DNA of 6,458 bases from positions 1 through 6,458 of the forward strand of contig CALESU010000148.1 of the NCBI GenBank assembly GCA_937914905.1. The letters run 5' to 3'. Origin of the DNA: an uncultured bacterium (lineage in GTDB: Bacteria > Patescibacteriota > Microgenomatia > UBA1406 > GWC2-37-13). Shown one piece after another: positions 1-5,917 of the stretch. The notes beneath the pieces were generated by a model that did not search any database, was not told where the DNA came from, and saw only the letters and a list, made by a program, of their open reading frames with translations. The translations under genes and the position numbers were made by a program. Each line of letters opens with the position of its first letter. The first letter of the stretch is position 1.

Positions 1-69
1 CTTATCCTATATTACCAAACTTAACTAATTATCAAAATCAACAAAATAAAAAAAAAATAAATTCCATCC
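1..69. other. G-free segment at the window edge, probably corrupted or decayed ABC-domain coding sequence
   Basis: The first 69 bases contain 14 C but no G on the + strand; the first G is at 70, and only two occur before 112. Read in the ABC ATPase frame, the segment gives ...YYQT-stop-LIIKINKIKKK-stop-IPSDL. This matches the usual NBD pattern of a YDPTEG-like turn, a strand ending in Ile-Asn-Gly, then a helix before the Q-loop. Both stops (22-24 and 58-60) fall where a GAA or similar codon would be expected, and the Asn-Gly position reads AAA instead of GGA. The pattern fits loss of G calls at a contig end better than random mutation, but a real pseudogene cannot be excluded. Confidence 0.55.
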
Positions 70-615
70 GATCTCTTTTTTTATCAATATTCGACATTAT
101 TTCAAACCTTTGGTAAATTTTATCTCACGATTCGCGAAAATCTGGTGCTTGCCGCAGGTAAAAAACTTACCGAAGAAGAATGTATTAAGGCTCTCAAATT
201 ATCGAATGCGTGGCAATATGTCAAAGACTTTCCTGAAACGATAGATCAGATTTTAGGACCCACGTATAAAAATGGCGTGGATCTTTCAGGAGGGCAATGG
301 CAACAGCTTGCGATATCCCGCGCTCTTGTTCGAGTTACTCCCGTTTTAGTTCTCGATGAGCCGACTTCAGCAATTGATGCTAGGGCAGAAATGGAAATTT
401 TCCAAAGGTTAAACCGTGAGACACAAAATAAAACATTGATCTATATTTCGCATAGATTTTCAACTATCAAAGACGCCCATAGGATCATTGTTCTTGATAA
501 AGGTGCAATCATTGAAGACGGCAATCATCAGGAGCTTATGAAAAAAGAGGGAAAGTATATGAAGCTATATTCCATGCAGGCGGAACGGTATTTGAGAGAA
601 GAAACAACTTCCTAA
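61..615 (+). CDS. ABC transporter ATP-binding domain, 5'-partial (C-terminal part of the nucleotide-binding domain)
   Basis: This is the ATP-hydrolysing domain of an ABC transporter, probably the exporter type where it is fused to a membrane domain. Seen in sequence: a Q-loop region LFQTFGKF with LTIRENL after it (about 97-144), the signature LSGGQ (283-297), Walker B VLVLDEPTS with catalytic Glu (about 343-369), the D-loop SAID, and the H-loop ISHR (445-456). Walker A should lie about 40-50 codons before the Q-loop, left of the window. The frame is open from 61, after a TAA at 58-60. The first usable start inside is GTG at 145, but starting there would remove the Q-loop, so it is not a believable true start. 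Before 61 the same frame still resembles an ABC domain but has stops at 22-24 and 58-60 (see the G-free segment). The C-terminus looks complete. The TAA stop overlaps the stop of the convergent acetyltransferase gene. The transported substrate is unknown. Confidence 0.88.
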   Translation: MPSDLFFYQYSTLFQTFGKFYLTIRENLVLAAGKKLTEEECIKALKLSNAWQYVKDFPETIDQILGPTYKNGVDLSGGQWQQLAISRALVRVTPVLVLDEPTSAIDARAEMEIFQRLNRETQNKTLIYISHRFSTIKDAHRIIVLDKGAIIEDGNHQELMKKEGKYMKLYSMQAERYLREETTS

Positions 616-1136
616 TACTTTGGTAAATAATAATGCCTTAATCGTTCTCTCTTAGCCATTTTGGTTTTTCGCATTAATTCTTGGATAAATGATGGAAATT
701 CTCCTGCCCAAAGGACTTTCCAACTCATTTTTTGATAGATTATCCAGATTTGAAAGGGAATATTTAAGAGATTGTTATACTCGATAAATCCAACTCGTTC
801 AGTAATATGAATTACTGCATGGTTCGAACTTGCAACGTACAAATAGTGACTACTTCTAAAATCATTGACGATCTTTTGAAATAGTGCTTTCCCTAAACCT
901 TTTCCATGCATGTGAGGAAGAAGGACGAATGGACCAATTTTTGCATATCTTCCTTTTGTGTTGACCGCACAAACTCCTGAAAAGGAACCCCCATCATAGA
1001 TTTTGTAGATATTATCAAACCGGCTCCATGTCCGAGGGCCAACATATACTAAGTGAGGAAAGTGTTTGGTGGCATCAAGAATGAGAGACACTTCTTGGAA
1101 AGAAAGAGGTTCTTTCTTTATTACAGTTTTATTCAT
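612..1136 (-). CDS. GNAT-family N-acetyltransferase
   Basis: A 174-residue GCN5-related acetyltransferase, expected to move an acetyl group from acetyl-CoA to an amine. Seen: motif A with strand IGPFVLLP (67-74) and the pyrophosphate-binding loop HGKGLGKAL (77-85), the start of the long CoA helix (82-92), and motif B with NHAVIHITERVGF (105-117). After the fold comes a C-terminal tail rich in Lys and Arg (156-168), which could contact nucleic acid or ribosome; that is only a guess. The start is ATG at 1136, preceded by GGAG about 10 bases upstream, the clearest Shine-Dalgarno of the window. It is the last gene of the minus-strand run, 26 bases after the hydrolase. Its TAG stop (614-612) overlaps the ABC gene's TAA (613-615), so the two transcripts converge with no room for a terminator. 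The substrate is unknown. Confidence 0.82.
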   Translation of the reverse strand: MNKTVIKKEPLSFQEVSLILDATKHFPHLVYVGPRTWSRFDNIYKIYDGGSFSGVCAVNTKGRYAKIGPFVLLPHMHGKGLGKALFQKIVNDFRSSHYLYVASSNHAVIHITERVGFIEYNNLLNIPFQIWIIYQKMSWKVLWAGEFPSFIQELMRKTKMAKRERLRHYYLPKY

Positions 1137-1162
1137 TATTGTTTTTCTCCATCATTAAAAGC

Positions 1163-2053
1163 CTATTTCAACGTCTGAAAAATTTCTTCTGTATGTTTTA
1201 AAAGAACCATGTGTCCACATTTGGGGAAAACAATCAACTTACTCGAAGGAATATGATCTCGATAAAACTCACCCATTGCAATGGATACATTTTTATCCAG
1301 AGCTCCATACCAAAGAAATACCTTCGAATGAATTTTTTTGAAATCAATGTTCCATGCACTTGTGTACAGTTTCAAATCATGTGAGGCTCCCCAAATCCCC
1401 TGTCTATATGCTTCTCTTCTATTTTCAATATATGCTTGTTTTAACTCATAGGTAAAATAATCATTATCTTTTTTCGCAGGATATGCTTCGCTCACATCCC
1501 GAGGGAATAGCGTTTGCTTTAGATAATGAATCAATGGGCTTAAAAACAGTAAAGGAGGGACATAATGATAAGAACGCCAGATTATTTTATTCCACAAAGC
1601 CATTCCCTCAAGAACTCCGTCTATATTCGTCGGCGCCAAGCCAACAGTTATTCCTAATTTGTGAATTTTGTGAGGAATATAGTACGCGCACAAAACTGCA
1701 TACGGACCTCCTCCTGAATTTCCCACAATGGAGAATTTTCTTATGGACAATGCACTCGCTAATTCGGTGGTAATTTTTGCCCAATCCAAAAAAGAAGAAC
1801 CCGGAACAAAGTCTGATCTGCCATACCCGGGTCTATCTGGAGCAATAATTCGGATTCCAAGCTTCTTTGCAATTGGATCGTATTTTTTTGCTTCCAAACG
1901 AGAACTTGGCCATCCATGAAAATAAACAAGAGGTGAACCTGCTAGGTCTCCGTATTGGGCGAAACACACTGATTTCCCATTGGAACTTTTGAAAAGAAAG
2001 TCTGATTCGGCAATGTGTGAAATGCTATTGTGCATAATTTTATTCGTTTTCAT
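1163..2053 (-). CDS. alpha/beta-fold hydrolase
   Basis: A 296-residue serine hydrolase of the alpha/beta fold, cleaving an ester, amide or similar bond. Seen, numbered from the ATG: the oxyanion-hole motif HGWPSS (46-51), the strand-turn APDRPGYGRSD (71-81) typical of the family, the nucleophile elbow GNSGGG with Ser113, the acid YGALD with Asp253, and CGHMVLL with catalytic His281. Residues about 140-215 form the expected helical cap. No signal peptide is visible, so a cytoplasmic enzyme is likely. The frame could also start at TTG 2059 or GTG 2056. ATG 2053 is preferred because it shares one base with the upstream acetyltransferase stop (TGATG), the classic layout for translational coupling. 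A clear Shine-Dalgarno is absent, which fits reinitiation. The family is too broad to name the substrate (esterase, lactonase or epoxide hydrolase are all possible). Confidence 0.85.
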   Translation of the reverse strand: MKTNKIMHNSISHIAESDFLFKSSNGKSVCFAQYGDLAGSPLVYFHGWPSSRLEAKKYDPIAKKLGIRIIAPDRPGYGRSDFVPGSSFLDWAKITTELASALSIRKFSIVGNSGGGPYAVLCAYYIPHKIHKLGITVGLAPTNIDGVLEGMALWNKIIWRSYHYVPPLLFLSPLIHYLKQTLFPRDVSEAYPAKKDNDYFTYELKQAYIENRREAYRQGIWGASHDLKLYTSAWNIDFKKIHSKVFLWYGALDKNVSIAMGEFYRDHIPSSKLIVFPKCGHMVLLKHTEEIFQTLK

Positions 2054-2601
2054 CACCAATGCGGCACTTCATGTTCTATGACAATATGCGGATTATTCAG
2101 AATTTTCTCCACCAATCCATCTTTTCCTGAAAGATATACCACGTCACCTTCGTCAAAATTCCTCTTTCCTTTCTTATCAACATAAACAAAGTTTTTTACC
2201 CCTTGAGAGATTATTTCAAAGCCACATTTTCGATAAAATTCACTTTTTTGTTCCCCGCAAAAACCTACTGCAGTTTTACCTTTTTCTAAAATATACTTTT
2301 TCATGGAAGACATTAATTCTTTTCCGTATCCTTTTTTCCAAGTTACCGAAACGATGCTCCCGATACCCAAAATCATATATGGGGTTTGTTCGACAAATAC
2401 TGTAATGTCAATCAATCTACCAAAAGATACGATGGTGTTTTCACTATTTTTAATCACAAAAAAGAGATCGTTAAAGAAATGTTCTTTCGTTATTTCATTC
2501 CATTCTATTTGAGAATCAAACACCTTCTTTCGTTCTCGATTCATCACTTCTAATTCTTCAGGAGAAAGTTCGCTCCCTTTTTTTATTATTGAATGAAGCA
2601 T
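2053..2601 (-). CDS. GNAT-family N-acetyltransferase
   Basis: A 182-residue GNAT acetyltransferase using acetyl-CoA. Seen: motif A with the strand ILGIGSIVSV (77-86) leading into the CoA loop WKKGYGKELM (88-97), and motif B with the FYRKCGFEI turn (122-130), where such enzymes have a helix and strand closing the acetyl-CoA pocket. Residues 142-182 form a C-terminal extension (YVDKKGKRN..., then GDVVYLSGKDG) after the standard fold; its role is unknown. ATG 2601 lies 5 bases after the TAA of the thymidylate synthase gene with no good Shine-Dalgarno, so it is probably translated by coupling. Its TGA overlaps the hydrolase ATG. Tight spacing on both sides indicates one transcript. The substrate is unknown, and sequence similarity to the other GNAT in the window is limited to the CoA site. 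Confidence 0.83.
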   Translation of the reverse strand: MLHSIIKKGSELSPEELEVMNRERKKVFDSQIEWNEITKEHFFNDLFFVIKNSENTIVSFGRLIDITVFVEQTPYMILGIGSIVSVTWKKGYGKELMSSMKKYILEKGKTAVGFCGEQKSEFYRKCGFEIISQGVKNFVYVDKKGKRNFDEGDVVYLSGKDGLVEKILNNPHIVIEHEVPHW

Positions 2602-2606
2602 AGTTT

Positions 2607-4136
2607 TTATTTAATCACCACATTGTCAATAATTAACGGGCGATCTTGAATATATTCTTTCCCCAACTTCAATGCAAGCTCCGCTTTGGTAAGTTCAATT
2701 GCAAGATCAACGGTGTGTTCTGATCGAGACAAGAGTCCTAAACGTGTAAAATGAAGCGAAATTTCCCGCGCTGAAGCCCCAAGATATGCATGAAGTTCTG
2801 TTCCTGCGTCATCCATGAGAGTACAGGAAATGTTCTTCCCTTTGACGGCAATTTGTATCACTCCACGTGGATCAATATCTTCGTTCTCATCAAAATACAG
2901 TTTTATTCTCTCCCAATACGCGCACTTTAAGAGATTCTCAGCATCCTCCCAATCATCTTCATAAATATGAGCAGAGGTGGAATGAATGGTGAGCGTGCCT
3001 TGAGACAGGCCTGTTTTTTCCGCAATATGGGAAAAGACGTGCAAAATCCCATATGCATTCGGAAGCGCCGCTTTCAAGATATCGTGAGATCTGAAATAGG
3101 CGATAAGATGTAGTTTTTGTTCATGATCCACAAGTGCTTGAATACTAATGAGACAGGGAGGAGACGTGTTTGTGTCATCTTCGATGGGGTCATATGTTGT
3201 TGCATATGCGCGCCGAGTGATGGGGTCTTTTTGCAATTTCGCAATCATGCGGTCAATCTGGTCCAATTGTGACCGATACCCTCTTAACCTATTTCCGTAC
3301 GTGTAACTCACATCGGGAGATTTACTTCCATCCAAGAAAATGGAAGCATACTGCGCAAGGATTGATTCGTCAATTCCCACTCTCTTCTTCAATTGTTCTG
3401 GCCAATCCAATTCTTTTAAATGTGAGATGTCGGGGGATTCGATAGTCCAAGAAAGCGCGATCAATTCTTTTTCCCTGGATCCTGCCTGCGTTTCCTTTTC
3501 ATATCCGTATCTCATGACTCGGTCTACTGCCCGGACCCACGCTGTCGCGAGATTCTTTCCTCGAACAGAAAAATTCACCCGTTCCGAAGGAAAAGGTGCT
3601 CCATCTGGTTTTATAGGCTCCGGGAAAGAGATAGACTTCATATAAGGAGTTGTCTCTATTTGCTTGGTTTGTGCGATTTTGAGAACTTGGTCGAAGGGTT
3701 TGTCTGAAAGATCAATGAATGTTATGTTTTCTAACATGTGCCACAAAACGCGGGGGTCAATCTCTTTGTGGATTTCATCGAGCGCGGAAGATATCTGTGT
3801 TTTTCGATTTTCCCACAATGAAAAGAGAATTTGTTTTCCTCGTAAGCCAATCGCGCTTTGAGACAATTTTCCTGCGCCCCAAAAAAGTACGGTTCGAATA
3901 TAAGGATTTAGTGCAAGATTACGAAGGACAATAGATGCACCTTCCCGACTATATAACGACCCAGTGATCGAAAACAGATGGGGAATTTCACTCCACTTAT
4001 CTGCAAGGATAAAAGGATCGTTCCAACAGGTACAAAGGGCAACGGAAGTATGGTTACCAGTAACTACACGGTATTTATTCGGTAGGTACAATGAAATGGT
4101 AGTATCTTGCATTGTGGTGCAATCGGTTTCCTTCAC
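2607..4136 (-). CDS. thymidylate synthase, archaeal-like, with MtrA-like N-terminal and DUF4346-like C-terminal domains
   Basis: This enzyme should methylate dUMP to dTMP using methylene-folate. Residues about 190-410 are the ThyA-type core. They carry RR at 308-309 (phosphate binding), SPPC with catalytic Cys328, YFRSHD (347-352; Arg349 and Asp352 match the E. coli Arg166/Asp169 region), Asn360 in LPNAYG (Asn177 equivalent), and HIY at 390-392 (His207/Tyr209 equivalents). PCL in place of the bacterial PCH, and FRSHD in place of QRSCD, resemble archaeal thymidylate synthases. Residues about 22-150 (VALCTC..., GASIVLRNLALNPYIRTVLF) resemble the subunit A family of tetrahydromethanopterin methyltransferase. 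Residues 421-499 (GLLSRSEHTVDL, ELTKAELALKLGKEYIQD) resemble DUF4346. At 509 residues it is almost twice the E. coli enzyme. The start is GTG 4136, 12 bases after the mini-protein stop; ATG 4112 (residue 9) is a good alternative, and neither has a strong Shine-Dalgarno. Core assignment is strong; flank domains are recalled by pattern only. Confidence 0.87.
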   Translation of the reverse strand: MKETDCTTMQDTTISLYLPNKYRVVTGNHTSVALCTCWNDPFILADKWSEIPHLFSITGSLYSREGASIVLRNLALNPYIRTVLFWGAGKLSQSAIGLRGKQILFSLWENRKTQISSALDEIHKEIDPRVLWHMLENITFIDLSDKPFDQVLKIAQTKQIETTPYMKSISFPEPIKPDGAPFPSERVNFSVRGKNLATAWVRAVDRVMRYGYEKETQAGSREKELIALSWTIESPDISHLKELDWPEQLKKRVGIDESILAQYASIFLDGSKSPDVSYTYGNRLRGYRSQLDQIDRMIAKLQKDPITRRAYATTYDPIEDDTNTSPPCLISIQALVDHEQKLHLIAYFRSHDILKAALPNAYGILHVFSHIAEKTGLSQGTLTIHSTSAHIYEDDWEDAENLLKCAYWERIKLYFDENEDIDPRGVIQIAVKGKNISCTLMDDAGTELHAYLGASAREISLHFTRLGLLSRSEHTVDLAIELTKAELALKLGKEYIQDRPLIIDNVVIK

Positions 4137-4148
4137 CGATGAAGTCTA

Positions 4149-4253
4149 TTAAAGCTTATTGTTCCGTTTGCGAATCAGATTTTTGACTCCGCCAGACATT
4201 TTGGCTTTCCGCTGAGGATTTGTCTTTTTTTTAGACAGTGTTTTTTTGGTCAT
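4149..4253 (-). CDS. 34-residue lysine-rich mini-protein (hypothetical)
   Basis: A small ATG-to-TAA frame in the gap between the DUF4349 gene and the thymidylate synthase gene. The peptide has 10 Lys and 3 Arg and no Asp or Glu. It begins MTKKTLSKKKTNPQRKAKMS and continues GGVKNLIRKRNNKL. It fits the operon well: same strand, 36 bases after the upstream stop and 12 bases before the thymidylate synthase start. Against it, no Shine-Dalgarno is visible (AATACCT precedes the ATG) and AT-rich DNA easily yields lysine codons. A basic, acid-free composition is typical of small ribosomal or nucleic-acid-binding proteins, but I recognise no family. Confidence 0.5.
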   Translation of the reverse strand: MTKKTLSKKKTNPQRKAKMSGGVKNLIRKRNNKL

Positions 4254-4289
4254 AGGTATTTTTAATTAGTAATATGTTTCTCGTGAGCC

Positions 4290-5201
4290 TTAGTTTACAC
4301 TATTCTTTCGTTTCCTGCGCGAGATAAGAACAAAGATGACCACGGCAGGAATCCAAATTACGCCATATATCAAAACCCAAATGACAAGGTTTGCAAGAGA
4401 CCGAATGCTGCTTATCACCGATCTCACCGCTTCTTTAAACACCACTTCTGGTCTCCACGTTTCGCTTGGCATGTACGGAAGTGCGATTTCATCTGTCGCC
4501 AAATAGAGCGTTACTCGGGTTAGTTTCGCGCTTTCTGATATGTATTTTTCCTGGCCTTTCAAACTATCAATCTCTGCTTGCAAGTTTATGAGTTCGCGTT
4601 GGACTTCAAGAATATCCGTGACCCGAACTGCCGAATCAAGAATTGCTTCAAACTTAATCTTTGTTTTGGTGAGAGTTTCCATCCTCGCTTCGACATCTGT
4701 GTATTGATCTGTCACATCAGTGCCTTGGAGGTTTTCCGAAACCACTTTCACCGCGATACCTCGAAAGGATTCTAAAGCTTGAGTTAAGACCACTGCCGGA
4801 ATCCTGATTTCAATCTGTGCAGAGCCTTGATTATCAGGGTCAGAAACGGAACTCGAGATCATATATCCTCCTAGTTCGTTCGTTTTTTCAAGGATTAATG
4901 AACTTGACTTTTTTACATCCTTAACGAGAAGTGATAGGTAAGAATTTTGTGCAATCATGCGAGCTCCTGAAGTTGGAGCGCTTTTGGCAAGAGAAGTTTC
5001 GGTTCCCACATCCATAAATTCCCCACTTGCTCTATTTGCAAACATCGGTGCAGACATTCCCATTGAGCCAGAATCAATTGAATTTGCACCCCTCATGGGC
5101 ATTGGTTGAACTACTTGTCCCCGAAGAATGAAAAAAAGAAGAACGAAAAGAAGGGCTGTTGAAAGTTTATGTTCCTTCATCCACAAAAATAGCTTATGCA
5201 T
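4290..5201 (-). CDS. DUF4349 domain-containing membrane-anchored protein
   Basis: A 303-residue protein matching the DUF4349 pattern, a family of unknown function anchored in the membrane. Seen: a short basic N-terminus, then a hydrophobic segment (about 14-27, TALLFVLLFFILRG) acting as signal anchor; a Met/Ser/Gly/Ala-rich low-complexity linker (30-80); the DUF4349 core with VKDVKKS (93-99), LGGYM (110-114), IEIRIPA (130-136), DVTDQYTDVEARMETL (162-177); a coiled-coil stretch (about 165-220, including VQRELINLQAEIDSLKGQ); and a C-terminal membrane helix (about 272-294) followed by RRKRKN. The core is expected outside the cytoplasmic membrane, with the basic tail inside. ATG 5201 has GAGAG about 4 bases upstream, embedded in a small palindrome; ATG 5180 (residue 8) is an alternative. 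It is the first gene of the minus-strand operon. Family members in other bacteria are often called lipoproteins, but no lipobox Cys is present here. Confidence 0.85.
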   Translation of the reverse strand: MHKLFLWMKEHKLSTALLFVLLFFILRGQVVQPMPMRGANSIDSGSMGMSAPMFANRASGEFMDVGTETSLAKSAPTSGARMIAQNSYLSLLVKDVKKSSSLILEKTNELGGYMISSSVSDPDNQGSAQIEIRIPAVVLTQALESFRGIAVKVVSENLQGTDVTDQYTDVEARMETLTKTKIKFEAILDSAVRVTDILEVQRELINLQAEIDSLKGQEKYISESAKLTRVTLYLATDEIALPYMPSETWRPEVVFKEAVRSVISSIRSLANLVIWVLIYGVIWIPAVVIFVLISRRKRKNSVN

Positions 5202-5202
5202 A

Positions 5203-5216
5203 TACTCTCAAGAGTA
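5203..5216. promoter_or_regulatory. short palindrome overlapping the ribosome-binding region of the DUF4349 gene
   Basis: TACTCTCAAGAGTA is a 6-base inverted repeat around a 2-base centre, ending one base before the minus-strand ATG at 5201. On the minus strand its right arm supplies the GAGAG that would serve as Shine-Dalgarno. It may be an operator for a small dimeric regulator or may simply be chance; a 2-base loop is too tight to form a good RNA hairpin. No strong minus-strand -35/-10 pair was found, only weak TTGAAG with TACTCT at 17-base spacing. Confidence 0.3.
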
Positions 5217-5245
5217 GCACTGTTTTGAGGCAACTTCAATTCAAA

Positions 5246-5251
5246 TTGACA
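5246..5251 (+). promoter_or_regulatory. candidate -35 element (TTGACA) upstream of the 5281 reading frame
   Basis: A perfect TTGACA lies 29 bases before the ATG at 5281. No good -10 sits 16-18 bases downstream because the triplet repeat fills that space; GGATTT is there. The AT-rich ATTTTA (5271) and TATTAT (5275) are 19 and 23 bases away. A start of transcription would then fall at or after the ATG, implying leaderless translation or a dead promoter. Confidence 0.3.
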
Positions 5252-5252
5252 A

Positions 5253-5269
5253 AGTAGTAGTAGTAGTAG
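5253..5269 (+). repeat. (AGT)5 trinucleotide microsatellite in the divergent intergenic region
   Basis: Five AGT units plus AG lie between the TTGACA box and the ATG at 5281. The end of the run makes AGGA (5268-5271), 9 bases before the ATG, the only Shine-Dalgarno-like sequence for that frame. Change of unit number would alter the spacing between the TTGACA and the AT-rich stretch without touching the coding frame. Confidence 0.75.
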
Positions 5270-5280
5270 GATTTTATTAT

Positions 5281-5595
5281 ATGGACAATCAATTCGGAGT
5301 AGATAATCTCAAACCAGTACCCGCCCCAGAAGCACCAAGGGAAATGACTTTCGAAGAGGGCTGGGCAAATCTTGCCCAACTTAATCTTGGAATACCTGTA
5401 TATGAGGATGTAGCGAATCTACCCGGACAAGATTCGGCAAACGAGATATTAGGCGATACTTCTCAACAAAGAGAACGAATTGGTCATTTTTTTCCGCTAC
5501 CTAATTCTGGCTCTCAGAGTGGTGATCGATTTCTTCTCTTAACACCTGAGGGAGCAAGTGCGATTATAACATGTAGCAAGTCGGGCTTAGATTGA
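5281..5595 (+). CDS. hypothetical protein, likely N-terminal half of an interrupted gene
   Basis: A 104-residue frame from ATG 5281 to TGA 5593-5595. I recognise no family. Residues 1-70 are acidic and Pro/Gln-rich with few hydrophobic stretches (PVPAPEAPREMTFEEGW at 12-28). Residues 84-97 (FLLLTPEGASAIIT) look like the start of a folded beta-containing domain that is then cut off. The reading frame continues past the TGA, in the same phase, for another 98 codons with a P-loop-like motif, so a full-length ancestor of about 202 residues is likely. It is divergent from the DUF4349 operon, sharing a 79-base intergenic region. A weak AGGA lies 9 bases before the ATG. ATG 5344 is an alternative start with AAGGGA too close to it. 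It could also be a genuine short protein. Confidence 0.5.
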   Translation: MDNQFGVDNLKPVPAPEAPREMTFEEGWANLAQLNLGIPVYEDVANLPGQDSANEILGDTSQQRERIGHFFPLPNSGSQSGDRFLLLTPEGASAIITCSKSGLD

Positions 5596-5889
5596 GTGGT
5601 TGGTGGCTCAACGCAACTACAAAAAGGTTTAAAAATAAGAAGAGGTATTCCAGGCTCAGAGAAGAGCACTCTTGTTGATATGTTGATAAATAACCCCTAT
5701 GTCCTTTCTAGAGGGATCACTCCAACATGTACTCGCCTAGACACACCAGGTATGGATACCCTTAGGGAAACGGTATTTGGAGAGGCTTTTGAAGAATCTC
5801 AAAGACAATTTACTGAAAATATGCTCGCTAAAGAACGGTCTAAAATATCTGCAACCAATTTTCTCGGGAAGCTTTCAGAGCTTCTATGA
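5596..5889 (+). pseudogene. P-loop NTPase fragment with altered Walker A, continuing the upstream frame past an in-frame TGA
   Basis: This frame follows immediately, in the same phase, on the TGA at 5593-5595. Numbered from GTG 5596, residues 17-25 read GIPGSEKST. That is the classic GIPGSGKST Walker A of small nucleotide kinases and AAA_33/zeta-like ATPases, except that the Gly before Lys is Glu (GAG; one base from GGG). No Walker B Asp or other NTPase motif follows in the remaining 72 residues, and the frame ends on TGA at 5887-5889, so the domain is also truncated. The GTG at 5596 has no Shine-Dalgarno, making independent translation doubtful. One premature stop, a damaged P-loop and a truncated domain together point to a decaying gene. 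The alternatives are a separate tiny gene or a sequencing error at the TGA. Exact kinase family is unknown. Confidence 0.5.
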
Positions 5890-5917
5890 CCTTCTTGTAG
5901 AAAATAAGTACTACTAA

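Noticed and set aside
145..147. GTG 145 as the start of a short independent ABC ATPase gene
   Set aside because: The conserved Q-loop and LTIRENL lie in the same frame just upstream, so the gene clearly extends to the left.
1483..1919. Two plus-strand open frames of 96 and 63 codons inside the hydrolase gene
   Set aside because: They lie antisense to a hydrolase with a full catalytic triad; their products look like no family and lack start signals.
3340..4152. Several plus-strand frames of 62-101 codons opposite the thymidylate synthase
   Set aside because: They are antisense shadows of a gene with clear conserved residues; no ribosome-binding sites or domain patterns.
5593..5595. UGA read as glycine (Gracilibacteria/SR1 code)
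   Set aside because: Reading through the TGA ending the GNAT gene gives about 40 codons of nonsense over the hydrolase, and the other genes are full length without internal TGA.
5883..5902. TTCTA...TAGAA inverted repeat between the P-loop fragment and the helicase as a terminator
   Set aside because: The stem is 5 AT-rich pairs with an 11-base loop and no following T run on either strand, too weak to call.
5261..5916. Inverted TAGTAGTA (5261-5268) and TACTACTA (5909-5916) flanking the interrupted gene, like ends of a small mobile element
   Set aside because: Only 8 bases of simple triplet repeat match, there is no target duplication and no transposase; chance is the simpler explanation.
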